46,856 nt of DNA. It comes from Lachnospiraceae bacterium A4 (lineage in GTDB: Bacteria > Bacillota > Clostridia > Lachnospirales > Lachnospiraceae). How positions within the stretch are numbered: position 1 is the stretch's first letter; every line of letters starts with the position of its first letter. A program made the position numbers and the translations under genes. Below, piece by piece: positions 33,204 to 43,400 of this stretch. The notes under the pieces are model-generated. The model saw nothing but the letters and a program-made list of their open reading frames with translations, did not search any database and was not told the origin of the DNA. The DNA lies in assembly GCA_000403215.2 (NCBI GenBank), contig KE159527.1:209741-256596 (forward strand). Direction: 5' to 3'.

Positions 33204-34864
33204 TATTCATCATCCCCATCCAGTAAATCCATATCCTCCTGATGCTTCTTGGCCTTTCTCTTTTTAGAGACAATCACGATCACTGCCACAATCACCGCCA
33301 CTGCCGCAGCACCGCCAATGATTCCAACCAGCGGCAATCCCTTCTTTTTCGGCTCTTCCTCCACAGGCTCTACAGGCATATCCTCCATCATTCCGTTGTC
33401 CATCACCATCTCATAGACCATCAGATTCAGGTCCTTTTCAAAACGTGTCTCATTTCCTGCCTCGTCCTCATAGGTAATCACTGCCTTGACAATTCCTTCT
33501 CCCGTATCCGGCGCAATACCTGTCAGCATGGAATCAACATTCTGTGTTGCACCCGGCGCAATATTTCCAAGATATGTGATACCGCTCTCCACCGATGCGC
33601 TCTCATATGTGACTTTTACGTTGTAAAGTGTTGTCTTACCTGTATTAAATACACTGAACATTACATTGGACTGCTCGCCCACTGCAATCGACTCTGGCAT
33701 AATCTCCGCCGCGCCAGTGTCAATCTTTGCCTCCTGTTTAATCGGCACAGACACATGCGCGACATCCGACATATTAATCTGATCTTCTGTGTCATATTTC
33801 ATATTGACTGTCAGCACATACGGCTTCTGGGACAAGTCTGATTTTGCCTCCATCTCGATGCTCATATCATAAGTTTCACCCGGCGAAATGCGCTCTGTGT
33901 AGACCGAGCTGGAACCAGATGTCGGCAGAAACGCAGAATATGTCGCATCTGCGTCCTTTCCTTCTACAGTTGCCTCCAGGTTGAACAGGACATTCTCAAC
34001 GGCGGTCGCCTTCGATGTATTTTTTACACTCACCGACAGCTTAAAAGTAGATCCTGCATAGACTACCTCTGGCTCTGTGCGGTATCCTGTTACAATAATT
34101 CTCGGATTGGAAGCTTTCTTATCTGGATCCTCTATCAATGTTTTGCTGGGATTAGCACCCTTTATATTAATATACGTCGTGACATCTGTCTCCACCAGCG
34201 CACCGCTCTGATAATACGTCGCATGGAAGGTCAAAGGATAGCATCCTGTGAGCACATCCTGTCTGACATTAAAGTACCAGCCAATGTCCATGCGTTTATT
34301 AAATGCATCTGTCGTGTCATTTGACGCCTGTATGATCTGAATTGTCTGGGCATCATATGCCTGCTGAATATCAAACGGCCACTTTGTCCTGTCGTTGGAT
34401 ACTGTTGGCGTCACCACAACGTCTGTGATATCTGTCTTGCCCAGATTGATCAGCGACAGCACGACAAAAGTCTGCTCACCATATTTTGCATCTAAAATAG
34501 GCACTTCATTGGAGAGCATCAAAAATTTCTCTGTGCCCGATGTGTTTTCCTTGGCAATCTCACTCAGATAGCCTTCAATCTCCGATTCGTAGCTTGTCAG
34601 CTCTGACATAGTAAGCCCTGCGTTTTTCATGTATGTCATCGCGCTGTTATAGATTTTATCCATACGCTTAATCTTTTCATCTGTCAAGTTGTAAATCATC
34701 TTTAAATCACTATAAAAACGATTGAGCTGCCCCCTGATTTGGTCCTTCCATTCGTCCGATACATATTCTGGCGAATCTCCCTCTGTCGCAAAAACAGTCA
34801 GCGTGTTGCCGCACAGCATCACGGCCATCAGCATCATGACCAGTATTTTTTTTAATTGTCTCAT
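33203..34864 (-). CDS. Membrane-anchored exoprotein with CARDB-like repeats, ABC partner
   Basis: 553 residues. A signal peptide (about 1-26, ending VFATEG) leads to a helical segment and then at least two CARDB/Ig-like beta modules (about 110-230, 250-380 and 390-480; motifs such as GEQSNVMFSVFNTGKTTLYNVKV). A C-terminal helix GLPLVGIIGGAAAVAVIVAV near 515-540 and a basic-acidic cytoplasmic tail anchor it. It lies between the ATPase and the permease and overlaps the permease start, so it probably works with the transporter as an outer adaptor or sensor. Its ligand cannot be inferred. The ATG follows GGAGG. Confidence 0.82.
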   Translation of the reverse strand: MRQLKKILVMMLMAVMLCGNTLTVFATEGDSPEYVSDEWKDQIRGQLNRFYSDLKMIYNLTDEKIKRMDKIYNSAMTYMKNAGLTMSELTSYESEIEGYLSEIAKENTSGTEKFLMLSNEVPILDAKYGEQTFVVLSLINLGKTDITDVVVTPTVSNDRTKWPFDIQQAYDAQTIQIIQASNDTTDAFNKRMDIGWYFNVRQDVLTGCYPLTFHATYYQSGALVETDVTTYINIKGANPSKTLIEDPDKKASNPRIIVTGYRTEPEVVYAGSTFKLSVSVKNTSKATAVENVLFNLEATVEGKDADATYSAFLPTSGSSSVYTERISPGETYDMSIEMEAKSDLSQKPYVLTVNMKYDTEDQINMSDVAHVSVPIKQEAKIDTGAAEIMPESIAVGEQSNVMFSVFNTGKTTLYNVKVTYESASVESGITYLGNIAPGATQNVDSMLTGIAPDTGEGIVKAVITYEDEAGNETRFEKDLNLMVYEMVMDNGMMEDMPVEPVEEEPKKKGLPLVGIIGGAAAVAVIVAVIVIVSKKRKAKKHQEDMDLLDGDDE

Positions 34865-34937
34865 CTTCGTCCTCCATTCATGAGTTCTTCAACGTTTTCC
34901 CCTTTTGCATTACACTTTTTCTCACACTACTTTTATG

Positions 34938-35735
34938 TTATTTCTTTTCCGTTTGTTCTGCTTCTTTGTTCTCTGCGGTGCTCTGTACAGTTTCAGAAGC
35001 AGCCGGCGGCGCTTTTTCTGTATTATCAACCATATCTACTATCTTGCCATCTACAATGCGGATAATCTTATCTGCAAAACTTGCCAGCGTATTGTCATGT
35101 GTTACCATAATCAGCGTTCGCTTCTGCTCCCGCACGACATTCTGCATCAGGTTCATAATCTCCCGCGACGTGTTGGAATCAAGATTTCCAGTCGGCTCAT
35201 CCGCAAAGATAATCTCAGGATTCACCACAAGCGCCCGCGCGACGCCGACACGCTGCTGCTGTCCGCCGGACATCTGATTGGGCCGGTGATCCCAGTATTT
35301 GTCCAGTCCTACCATATGTACCATCTTCTTTGCCCGCTTCATGCGCTCTCTCTTGGACACTCCCTGAAAAGTCAGTGGAAGTGCTACATTCTCCACCGCA
35401 TTCATCGTTCCCATCAGATTAAACGATTGAAAAATAAATCCAATATGCTCACGCCGGAACCGGACAAGCTGGTTTTCGTTTTTTTTCTCCATATGCTCAC
35501 CAATGATGACGATTTCGCCCTTCGTCGGTTTTTCCAAACCTGCAAGCATATTGAGCAGTGTTGATTTACCCGAACCGGAAGTTCCCACAATGGCGCAGAA
35601 TTCGCCGCGGTTGATGCTAAAGCTCACGCCATTTAGGGCGCGCACCCTGTTCTCACCGATGCGGTACACTTTATACAAATCCTTCACCACAATGACCGGT
35701 TTGGTTTTTTCCTTTCCCTTTTCTACCCCAGACAT
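34938..35735 (-). CDS. LolD/MacB-type ABC ATPase
   Basis: 265 residues. Walker A is GTSGSGKSTLL (near 51-61), the Q-loop is GFIFQSFNLMGTMNAVENVALPL, the signature is MSGGQQQRVGVARALV (near 159), and Walker B with the D-loop is IIFADEPTGNLDSNT. This pattern is typical of exporter and mechanotransmission ATPases in the MacB superfamily. A 35-residue tail rich in Ala, Glu and Thr follows the fold. It is the first gene of the trio with the anchored protein and the permease. The ATG is preceded by GGGGGC. Confidence 0.94.
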   Translation of the reverse strand: MSGVEKGKEKTKPVIVVKDLYKVYRIGENRVRALNGVSFSINRGEFCAIVGTSGSGKSTLLNMLAGLEKPTKGEIVIIGEHMEKKNENQLVRFRREHIGFIFQSFNLMGTMNAVENVALPLTFQGVSKRERMKRAKKMVHMVGLDKYWDHRPNQMSGGQQQRVGVARALVVNPEIIFADEPTGNLDSNTSREIMNLMQNVVREQKRTLIMVTHDNTLASFADKIIRIVDGKIVDMVDNTEKAPPAASETVQSTAENKEAEQTEKK

Positions 35736-35830
35736 TTCAGCCCCCTGTATTTGCGAGTGTCTTAGAATGGTATACTTCTACATACTAGGACGCTCAGAAA
35801 CCTATAGTTGATATTTACACAGAAACCGCA

Positions 35831-35857
35831 AACTGTATCACATGACTTAATACAGTT
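35831..35857. promoter_or_regulatory. Inverted repeat in the leader of the ABC operon
   Basis: AACTGTAT (35831-35838) and ATACAGTT (35850-35857) are perfect complements across 11 bases. The repeat lies just downstream of the -10 element of the operon promoter, so it could be an operator or a 5' leader hairpin. Confidence 0.45.
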
Positions 35858-35875
35858 CGTACGATTTCCATTGAA

Positions 35876-35904
35876 ATCATAGCACACATTATACAAAGTT
35901 GCAA
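35876..35904 (-). promoter_or_regulatory. Promoter of the ABC operon
   Basis: On the minus strand TTGCAA (35899-35904), 17 bases, then TATGAT (35876-35881) with an extended TGC just before it. It implies a leader of about 130 bases before the ATPase ATG. Confidence 0.6.
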
Positions 35905-35936
35905 CCTAAATAAGAAAAAATAAGATTTAAAAAACA

Positions 35937-35963
35937 GGGGATAAGACGCTTAATCTTATCCCC
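35937..35963 (-). terminator. Terminator after the SH3 protein gene
   Basis: GGGGATAAGA (35937-35946) pairs with TCTTATCCCC (35954-35963), loop 7 nt. On the minus strand a T6 run follows. It ends the BspA/SH3 gene set. Confidence 0.88.
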
Positions 35964-35979
35964 GTTTTTACTCTATAGC

Positions 35980-36972
35980 TCAATACTCATAGTCCACATA
36001 CTCTGTATCTTTGCGGAGTTTTCCGTGCACAATATTATTTCTGTACGCACTGTCGTCATCACTCTGATATTTTATCCCTTTTCTGAAATCTGACATAATA
36101 TCCCGCTCGTCAGCCAAAAGAGAACTTGCTGTCTCTGTCTCCACAATTGCGATGCTGGCTACCTGTGTCATTGGGGCATATGCAAACTCGCTGAACTCTG
36201 TCCAGTAATTATTCATATGCTCATACGAATCGGTATATTCCACATCATAGGGAAAAATCTCCACAATCTTATCATATCCCGTCTTAAACTGGAAGATGGC
36301 AAGCTGTCCCTTCAGCTCGACCGGATTATTGAACTGATAATACACCACCCGCGAAGCCTCTGATACTGGCGGCGGTGTCGGCACTGGCGCTGCCGAAGGA
36401 GACCACTGCGATGTGTACTCATACTTGGTCACATTCAGGTCGAGGTCTCTTTTAATCGGATCCTCATAGAGCATCTTAAAGGAAATACCCAGCTCGTCAT
36501 TGATCTTGGCGTAGAGCATTACCTTTTTTCCGACATAACTGTTGTAGATGTCCTTCTTGATCACCTTCTGTTTATTCAAGGTGAGATAGACAAACTCATA
36601 TCCCAGCTCTGCCGCTGTCCGCTGCGCGTCCGCAACCTGCTTGTCGTCATTTTTCTTGATGCCGATTGCCCCCGCAGAAGTGACAGAGTCCATCTTGACA
36701 TAGGCAATCACGCCAAGATTAATCCGATACCATCCATTCGAATACATGCCGACAACACGCACAGGAACATTGGCGCCTATTGTCGTCAGAACTGTTGATT
36801 CATAACTCGGCTCTGCATAGACAACACAATTATCTTTTGTGTAATATACGTCCTGCATCGCTGTATAGGTAGGCCCCTTCGCATATGCCACCAACTCTGT
36901 CTGTACAGATGTAAACAACATTGCGGCTGCCATCATAACCGCTGCGGCTTTTTTTCTAAAACTCTTTCGCAT
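35980..36972 (-). CDS. Secreted SH3-domain protein
   Basis: 330 residues. The signal peptide (about 1-30, MRKSFRKKAAAVMMAAAMLF) is cleaved near VAYAKG. A bacterial SH3 domain follows at about 40-98 (NCVVYAEPSYESTVLTTIG then RINLGVIAYVKMDS); these domains usually bind peptidoglycan. A lysine-rich middle section, a short Pro linker (VPTPPPVSE, near 197) and a C-terminal domain of unknown fold complete it. The gene ends a set of BspA-like surface genes and starts 17 bases after the 479-aa LRR gene, so it may attach or organise them at the wall. No known catalytic residues are seen. Confidence 0.82.
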   Translation of the reverse strand: MRKSFRKKAAAVMMAAAMLFTSVQTELVAYAKGPTYTAMQDVYYTKDNCVVYAEPSYESTVLTTIGANVPVRVVGMYSNGWYRINLGVIAYVKMDSVTSAGAIGIKKNDDKQVADAQRTAAELGYEFVYLTLNKQKVIKKDIYNSYVGKKVMLYAKINDELGISFKMLYEDPIKRDLDLNVTKYEYTSQWSPSAAPVPTPPPVSEASRVVYYQFNNPVELKGQLAIFQFKTGYDKIVEIFPYDVEYTDSYEHMNNYWTEFSEFAYAPMTQVASIAIVETETASSLLADERDIMSDFRKGIKYQSDDDSAYRNNIVHGKLRKDTEYVDYEY

Positions 36973-36989
36973 CTCTCCACCTCCTGCGG

Positions 36990-38429
36990 TTAATAATTGT
37001 TAATTTTCACAGTTGACTCAAACGAATCATCCTGATAAGAGCTTTTTGCATTGATTGTCACCTCTTTGAACGTACAGTCCGCAAAGGCAGAGGTACCAAT
37101 ACTAAGTGTATTCTTCGGGATTGTCACGCTTGCAAGCGCTGTACAGCCGTTAAACGCACTGTCACCGATACTGATTACCGACTTGGGAAATGTCACTTCC
37201 GGTATCCCTGTACAGCCGCTGAATGCACTTTCTGGTATTGCCTCAATACCAGTCTTGATACTGAGCGATTTAATGCCCACACAGTTTAGAAATGCACTTT
37301 CCATCATGGTCCGCATTGTACCCGGAAGCTTTACTTCGGAGATCGCTGCACATTCTGCAAAGGCGCTCTCTCCTATCACCTCCAGCCCGTTAGGCCATTT
37401 CTCTATATCCATCGCTGCGCAGCCGTTAAATGCTTCCTTCTCAATCCTTTTCAATGAGGAGGGAAGCTTCGACAGCTCCATTTTCGCACAGTTATTAAAC
37501 GCCTGTTCCTCGATGGTTTCTATATTATTGCTAAGTTTGACCGTCTTGAGTGATTCGCACTCATTGAACAGCTTCTTGCCAAGCTTTGTCACACCGTCTG
37601 GGATTGTGACACGTGTAAGCTTCGAACAACTGTCAAAAACGCCCTCTCCCATCTCGGTCAGCTCATCTGGCAGACTGACATCCACCAAAAGTTCACTGCT
37701 CTTAAATACATTGCTGCCAAGCTTCGTCACATCATCAGGAATGGATACCCTGACAAGTGTTTTAGAACTTGCAAACGCTGAATCCATAATCTCTGTCACA
37801 GGCTTGCCGTCAATCGAATCAGGAATATCGAGCGTGGACGCTGTGCCAACATACTTTTTGATTGCCACATGATCCTTATACAATGTATACTCGTATTCGC
37901 TGTTCTTCTTCTCTTCTGTCTTGTATTCCTCTGTGGAGGACTCCTCCTCGCTGGACTCCTCTGTCTCAGTCACTTCCTCAGAAGGATTTTCTAGAAAATA
38001 CTCATGATTATCATTTCGATTGCCATCCACAGAACCATTTGTTTTCGGATTACTGCCCGATGAACCCGCTGACGGCGTATTGGTGCTTGATGTAGTGCCC
38101 GAATTTGACGCAGTGCCTGAACTGTTTGTCGTTCCCTGCGGCTTTGAGGCTTCCGCCGATTCTTCCTCAAACACCTGCATCGCCTGTGAATAATTCTTCT
38201 GTGAGTCCTCGATGATTGACTGGATATCCGCCGGAAATTCACCATTCACAGCCAGCGTCATCTCCTCGGTGCCCGTGATGGTCTCCGTCTCTGTCTCGAG
38301 CTCTGATACAATCTCTGTCGAACTTTCAGGCTCTGCGCCGATCACTCCCGTTTTATTCAGATACATTCCAAGCAAGATTGCAAATGCAACAGTGCATCCG
38401 CCTACCATTCCCCAAAAAAGTTTTTCCAT
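36990..38429 (-). CDS. BspA-like leucine-rich repeat surface protein, N-terminal membrane anchor
   Basis: 479 residues. An N-terminal helix (about 5-24, MVGGCTVAFAILLGMYL) without a clear cleavage site probably anchors it. A Ser/Thr/Glu/Asn-rich stalk follows (about 28-185). The rest (about 193-466) is LRR_5 repeats of about 23 residues, with the recurrent pattern AFxxCxxLxxVxIPxxVxxIG. These repeats resemble those of Bacteroides and oral bacterial BspA adhesins. Fibronectin or host binding is known for some family members but is not shown here. It has GGGGAA before the ATG. Confidence 0.88.
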   Translation of the reverse strand: MEKLFWGMVGGCTVAFAILLGMYLNKTGVIGAEPESSTEIVSELETETETITGTEEMTLAVNGEFPADIQSIIEDSQKNYSQAMQVFEEESAEASKPQGTTNSSGTASNSGTTSSTNTPSAGSSGSNPKTNGSVDGNRNDNHEYFLENPSEEVTETEESSEEESSTEEYKTEEKKNSEYEYTLYKDHVAIKKYVGTASTLDIPDSIDGKPVTEIMDSAFASSKTLVRVSIPDDVTKLGSNVFKSSELLVDVSLPDELTEMGEGVFDSCSKLTRVTIPDGVTKLGKKLFNECESLKTVKLSNNIETIEEQAFNNCAKMELSKLPSSLKRIEKEAFNGCAAMDIEKWPNGLEVIGESAFAECAAISEVKLPGTMRTMMESAFLNCVGIKSLSIKTGIEAIPESAFSGCTGIPEVTFPKSVISIGDSAFNGCTALASVTIPKNTLSIGTSAFADCTFKEVTINAKSSYQDDSFESTVKINNY

Positions 38430-38468
38430 TCTGTATTCCCCGGTTACTTTCTCATTTTATAATATACC

Positions 38469-40394
38469 TTACTTCTTAAAATCGTCCTCCGAAATCTGTG
38501 TTCCATAAAACGCACCGCGCACAACGGTCTTTAAGCCTTCGCATCCTGTCAGGCCTGTCAGTGAACTACAGTTTCGGAAAGCCTCGGCACAAATCTTCTC
38601 CACGGAAGCCGGCACTGCCACATCAAGGATTTCTTTGTGTCCCTTAAATGTCTCTGAACCAATCTGCTTCACGCCATCGGGAATCTCCACATGCTCACTG
38701 CTTCCTCTGTACGCCATCAGAATGCCGTCGCCCACAATCAGGAAGTCTCCGTCCTCAGTGCCAGCTGTACCGTCAAGCCATTCTTTCAGCCACGGCGTCC
38801 CCTCGAAAGCCTTGGTTCCGATTACGGAAACCGTGTCGGGTATCGTCACCTCTTTTAGATTTGCACATGCCATAAATGCACCGTATTCAATCTCTGTAAT
38901 ATTTTCAGGAATGACAACTGACTTTAGGCCGCTCTCTGCAAATGCCAGTCTGCCAATTGTTTTAATATTCTCCTCAAACTGAATCTCTGTCAAATCCTTC
39001 TGCTTATAGAATTTACGCTGTGCGATGCTGTCCTCTCCGCTTCGCTCGTAGCTCACGCTGATTGAATGTTCTGTCTTGTCTGGCTCAGTTTGTGTCTCCG
39101 CCTCTGTCGAAGCCTCCTCCACAACGTCCGCCTCTGTTCCCTCTGGGATGCCATACACCTGTCCTTTGTGGTTATCCATCAGCACCACTGCCTTTCCTGC
39201 CACAATGACCGTCTTTCCAAGAACATTATCCTTCTCTGGTACATCAAGCGGATGGATATAGTTTGCCGTGCTCTCAAACTCTGAAGGCTTCTGTTGTGTT
39301 TTATTCTCACTGCTCTCATCATCTGACGAGGTATCATCTTCTGACCCCGCAGAAGTTGTTGCCTGCGAATCCTCATTTTCGTCTGTATCAGAAGTATTTG
39401 TATCAGAATTATCCGCATCAGAAGTATTCGTATCAGAACTGTCGCCCACATTGGGCTTCTGCTCCATTCCGGCATTGCTGTCCATAAAATCATCTGGATA
39501 TTCATCTGCCTTATAAATCACTTCAATGCTGTTCTCATTACCATAAGTATCTGCTGCGCTGGACTTGCTGGTACAAATCTTAAAGTCCGGACTGCCGGAA
39601 AATGCCTTTTTGTCGATCGAAACGACAGAAGCTGGTATCACAACCTGCTTGAGATTTGCGTTGTTCGCAATCGCACGTTCCCCAATGCCTGTCGTCGGCT
39701 CCTGTATCACGACATTTTCCACACTCCCCATGCTGGACATTGCCTGTCTGGGAATGGCGGCAACCTTAGACGAAACCTTCACATTTTTGGTATTCTGAAG
39801 ATTCCAGAACGCGTAAGTATCAATGTTCTCTACCGTTTCGGGCATCACATAGTTCTCGCCTTCGCGCGCTGGGAGCACCTGATACAGCATTGTCATATTT
39901 CCATTATATATTGCACCATTATAATAAGTAAGGTACTCATTGTCCTCATCAATAGTGACTTTTGCAAGACTGTCACAGTTGGCAAACACACCTGAACCCC
40001 ATGCACGCACATGTGCGCCAATCTGGACGGAGGTGAGTGCCGTACAGCCCTCAAAAGCGCCCGGTCCCACCTTCTCAACTGATGCCGGCAGAATCACGCT
40101 CTTGAGCGCTGTACAGTTTTTAAATGCATTGTATGAAATCTGTTCTACAGAACTGGGAATTTCGATACTTGTGAGTGTCTCATTTCCTGAAAACGCCTCA
40201 TCGCCAATGCTTGAAACCGTATCCGGGACACTGACAAAAGTGTCAGTTCCCAGATATTTTGTCAATGTCGTTCCCTTTATGCGGAATCTGTCATCCTCCG
40301 CGGCCGTCACGCCGCCGATTCCGTGGGCAACTGTCACAAGCACAAGGATTCCCAATAATACCATGCTTGCAATCGCAATGTGTAATCTTTTCAT
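38469..40394 (-). CDS. BspA-like leucine-rich repeat surface protein, two LRR blocks
   Basis: 641 residues. A signal-like helix at 5-28 (IAIASMVLLGILVLVTVAHG) is followed by an LRR_5 block (about 45-285). An acidic Ser/Asp/Thr linker (about 305-375, with SDTNTSD repeats) and a short middle segment lead to a second LRR_5 block (about 461-641). No C-terminal anchor motif is seen, so it may be secreted or held by its N-terminal helix. It is placed between the 1941-aa and 479-aa LRR genes with gaps of 27 and 39 bases, strongly suggesting one operon. The ATG has AAAAGGAG upstream. Confidence 0.88.
   Translation of the reverse strand: MKRLHIAIASMVLLGILVLVTVAHGIGGVTAAEDDRFRIKGTTLTKYLGTDTFVSVPDTVSSIGDEAFSGNETLTSIEIPSSVEQISYNAFKNCTALKSVILPASVEKVGPGAFEGCTALTSVQIGAHVRAWGSGVFANCDSLAKVTIDEDNEYLTYYNGAIYNGNMTMLYQVLPAREGENYVMPETVENIDTYAFWNLQNTKNVKVSSKVAAIPRQAMSSMGSVENVVIQEPTTGIGERAIANNANLKQVVIPASVVSIDKKAFSGSPDFKICTSKSSAADTYGNENSIEVIYKADEYPDDFMDSNAGMEQKPNVGDSSDTNTSDADNSDTNTSDTDENEDSQATTSAGSEDDTSSDDESSENKTQQKPSEFESTANYIHPLDVPEKDNVLGKTVIVAGKAVVLMDNHKGQVYGIPEGTEADVVEEASTEAETQTEPDKTEHSISVSYERSGEDSIAQRKFYKQKDLTEIQFEENIKTIGRLAFAESGLKSVVIPENITEIEYGAFMACANLKEVTIPDTVSVIGTKAFEGTPWLKEWLDGTAGTEDGDFLIVGDGILMAYRGSSEHVEIPDGVKQIGSETFKGHKEILDVAVPASVEKICAEAFRNCSSLTGLTGCEGLKTVVRGAFYGTQISEDDFKK
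39387..39442. repeat. Short tandem repeats encoding the SDTNTSD linker
   Basis: Near-identical units of about 30 bases built around TCAGAAGTATTYGTATCAGAA encode Ser-Asp-Thr-Asn repeats in the 641-aa protein. The frame is kept. It is length-variable in principle. Confidence 0.6.
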
Positions 40395-40421
40395 AGTGGC
40401 TCCTTTTCCCTTGTCTCATAT

Positions 40422-43400
40422 TTATGCTGCCCTGAAATTTTTACGCTTCCGTCCATCACTTGTGACAAACAGTAAGATGGAAATACATGCCATACCGATT
40501 GCCGCAAACCACTTCGGATGAATCGGGTCCCCTGTTGCCGGCGTCGCGTCAAGCATCTGGCCCGCGGTTAAGTTGTTGGTATCGACATAAATCACATACG
40601 GTGAAAAATGTGGTGGTACGAACGAAATACATGCAATTCCGTCAATCGTTGTAAATCTCGGTGTCAACTGCTGTAAATTGCCATTGTCTGCCGCTGCCAC
40701 ACGCGCATTTCCGCCATACTGGATCAGCACATCCGGGATTGGCATTGTCACCGTGATATTTAAACCATAGGTATCTGTAATCTTATTCTGGCCTGTCGAG
40801 TCATAGAGTGATATATCCATCGGGAAGTACGCCAGCCCGTCAAGCGAGCCATACATGTTTCGAAGTGATTCCTCCACTGCCGCTGTTGCCTCCGCGGACT
40901 CTGTAATGCGCACGATAAAGTTATCGGTAGAGCCATCGACAGAAATCGAAGCCACATCTTTATTCGACACACCATTCTTCGTAATATAAATCTTGTTGCC
41001 GTCATTGTTGTTCGTGCCTGCCGTACTATCATTTGACGGACTGGTCACGGGGCCTGTCGTGCCCGGCGTTGTTGACGAGTTTCCGGGTCTGTTGTCAACC
41101 GTTGTCGTATTCGTGTTGCTTCCCGGTCTCTTGGACGGTCTGTCGTCGTCATCATCGTCGTCATCGTCTGAGCGCAGCTTATAGTTCGCCGTTACAGTTA
41201 CGTCCGCCGCCGGCATAATAAATGACGTGGTTGAGGAGTTTGCATTGGCAAATCCTAAGCCTGAATTATTGGTGGTCCATTTCGAAAATACTCTGCTGGA
41301 GGACTCTGGTGCATATGCCGAGATATTGACAGTCGCTCCTGCCGCATACTCGCCGCTTCCTGAACCATAGTTGACTGTTACCTTATATTTTGTTCCGCTG
41401 TCACCGCCCGGCTGTCCGCCTGAGCCATCACTAAAGTTTGCCGTCACAGTTACATTCGAGGAAGGCATCACAAATGTTGTCACTGCGGATTTTGCATTGG
41501 CAAGCGTAACTCCTGCTGTCGCTGTTGTCCAGTTTACAAAGGAAGCGCCTGCATTCGGGGTGTTTGCTGTAATTGTTACTGTAGTACCCGGTGCAAACTG
41601 TCCGCCGCCTCTGCCGTTCACAACTGTAACAGTGTACTTTCCGTCCGGCCCCGGCGTATTTCCGCCTGAACCGCCGCTGAAATTCGCTGTCAATGTCACA
41701 TTTTCATTTGGCATGATAAATGTCGTGCTTGCAGTGGAAACCCCGTCAACCAGTAAATTTGCATAAGACGCTGGCTCAACTGTCCAGTATGTAAACTGGC
41801 TTCCGTCTGTTCTGCTCTCTGCGGCAACTAAGATTCTGTCACCGCCCTTTGCCGTAATCGGCTCTGTCTTACCGTTGGCAGTACCATTCTTGATGGTCAG
41901 TGTATACTCATTGCCATCTGGCACAACAATATTTGAATTTGGCTTATAAACTGCCTGAATAATTCTGTCCTCTGTTACATTTAACCATGGATCTCCTGAG
42001 CCTGTAAACTGTGTACCGTCTGACAAGATACACTTCCATGCAGAGAACTCATATCCTGAACGCTCTGGTCTTGCCACGCAGATCGCATCTGCGCCATGGT
42101 CTACATACTGAGGATTCTGAACCTCCGGATCCACAATCAGGGAGGTATCATAGTCAATAAATGTCACTTTATGCTTATCTTCTGAGACAAAGATAATGTT
42201 CTCTTCTTTCCCCTGTGGCCTGAGTTTGTCTTTCATTTTCAGATAGAAGTTATAAATCGCACTGTTTCTTGTACCGGAAGCATCAAACTGCGGTCCTCTG
42301 ATCGTAACCTTGCGGTTGCCGTCAAAGTTAAAAGCAGTCTCGCCAATCGCACAGCTTGGATTCGGAATTGTAATCTCCATGTTGTCGCTGGTGTCAAGAA
42401 ATGCTTCCGCACCGATCGTCTCAATGCTCTCTGGAAGCTTCACTGTACCAAGCTTTCCTGATTTGTAGAAGCACCGCTCTGGAATCTGTGTGACAGAAGA
42501 TGCTGTCAAATCCACTTCTGTGATCTCTTCACAGTATGAGAATGCTTCATTGTCAATGCTGACAACATTTGCTAACAGCGGGTCTCCTGAGTCCACGCCG
42601 ACCTTGAACGAACCGCTCGCGCCGCTGCCGCTTCCTCTGCCCTCAAGACACTGGATAATCTCAAGGCCATTCGCCGGGGTCTGGGTTTTCCGAAACAGAA
42701 TCATATTGCCAAACTGCACATATGGATTTTCTGCCGGGATAGAAATATTTGTCAGGTTTTTGCAGTTTCTGTAGGGCAATGCGCCGATCTCCTGCATCTG
42801 AGGCCCGTAAGCAGTTGACAGCAGGTTCTCACAGCTCATAAATGCATAGTCTGGCAGTGACCTGATGGTCTTTAAATCAATCGTTGTCAGATAGTCGTTG
42901 CCGATCACTGAATTTTCAACATAAGAATGTCCGTTATAGGTACGCCATATAATTCCCGGTATATCATCTGTAATCCTTGTAATATCAGTACTTAGCTCAG
43001 ACTCTGCCAAAAATCCGCTGAACAAGCCGGCTTTCTGTCCAAACTCATCCAAATCCTTGTCTGCTATGTACTTATCATCAGAGTACACACTTCTGACATC
43101 GCCATATCTGCTGTAACTCCGCTTCTGGTTGATATTTCTCTCTAAGCTGTCCGACTCTCCCTTGATACCGATCTCAATCTCCTTGCCGTTTGCCAGCTTT
43201 GTCTCCGGTGTATAGCTTCTGCTCAGATATGCCAGATCACTTGCGTTCTGCGTCTCATTGTAGTACGCGTTCGCGTCAATGCTGTCAATACCTCTTGGTA
43301 TTGTCATAAACAGTGTATACAATGGAATATCTTCTTCGCTGAAATTCTTATATTTATTGTAAGGTCTCTCTGCATAGTTCGGGTCCGTCGTATTTCTCAG

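Noticed and set aside
37051-37872. Plus-strand reading frame of 273 codons opposite the 479-aa LRR gene
   Set aside because: It mirrors the LRR repeat period of the real gene on the minus strand and has no start signal.
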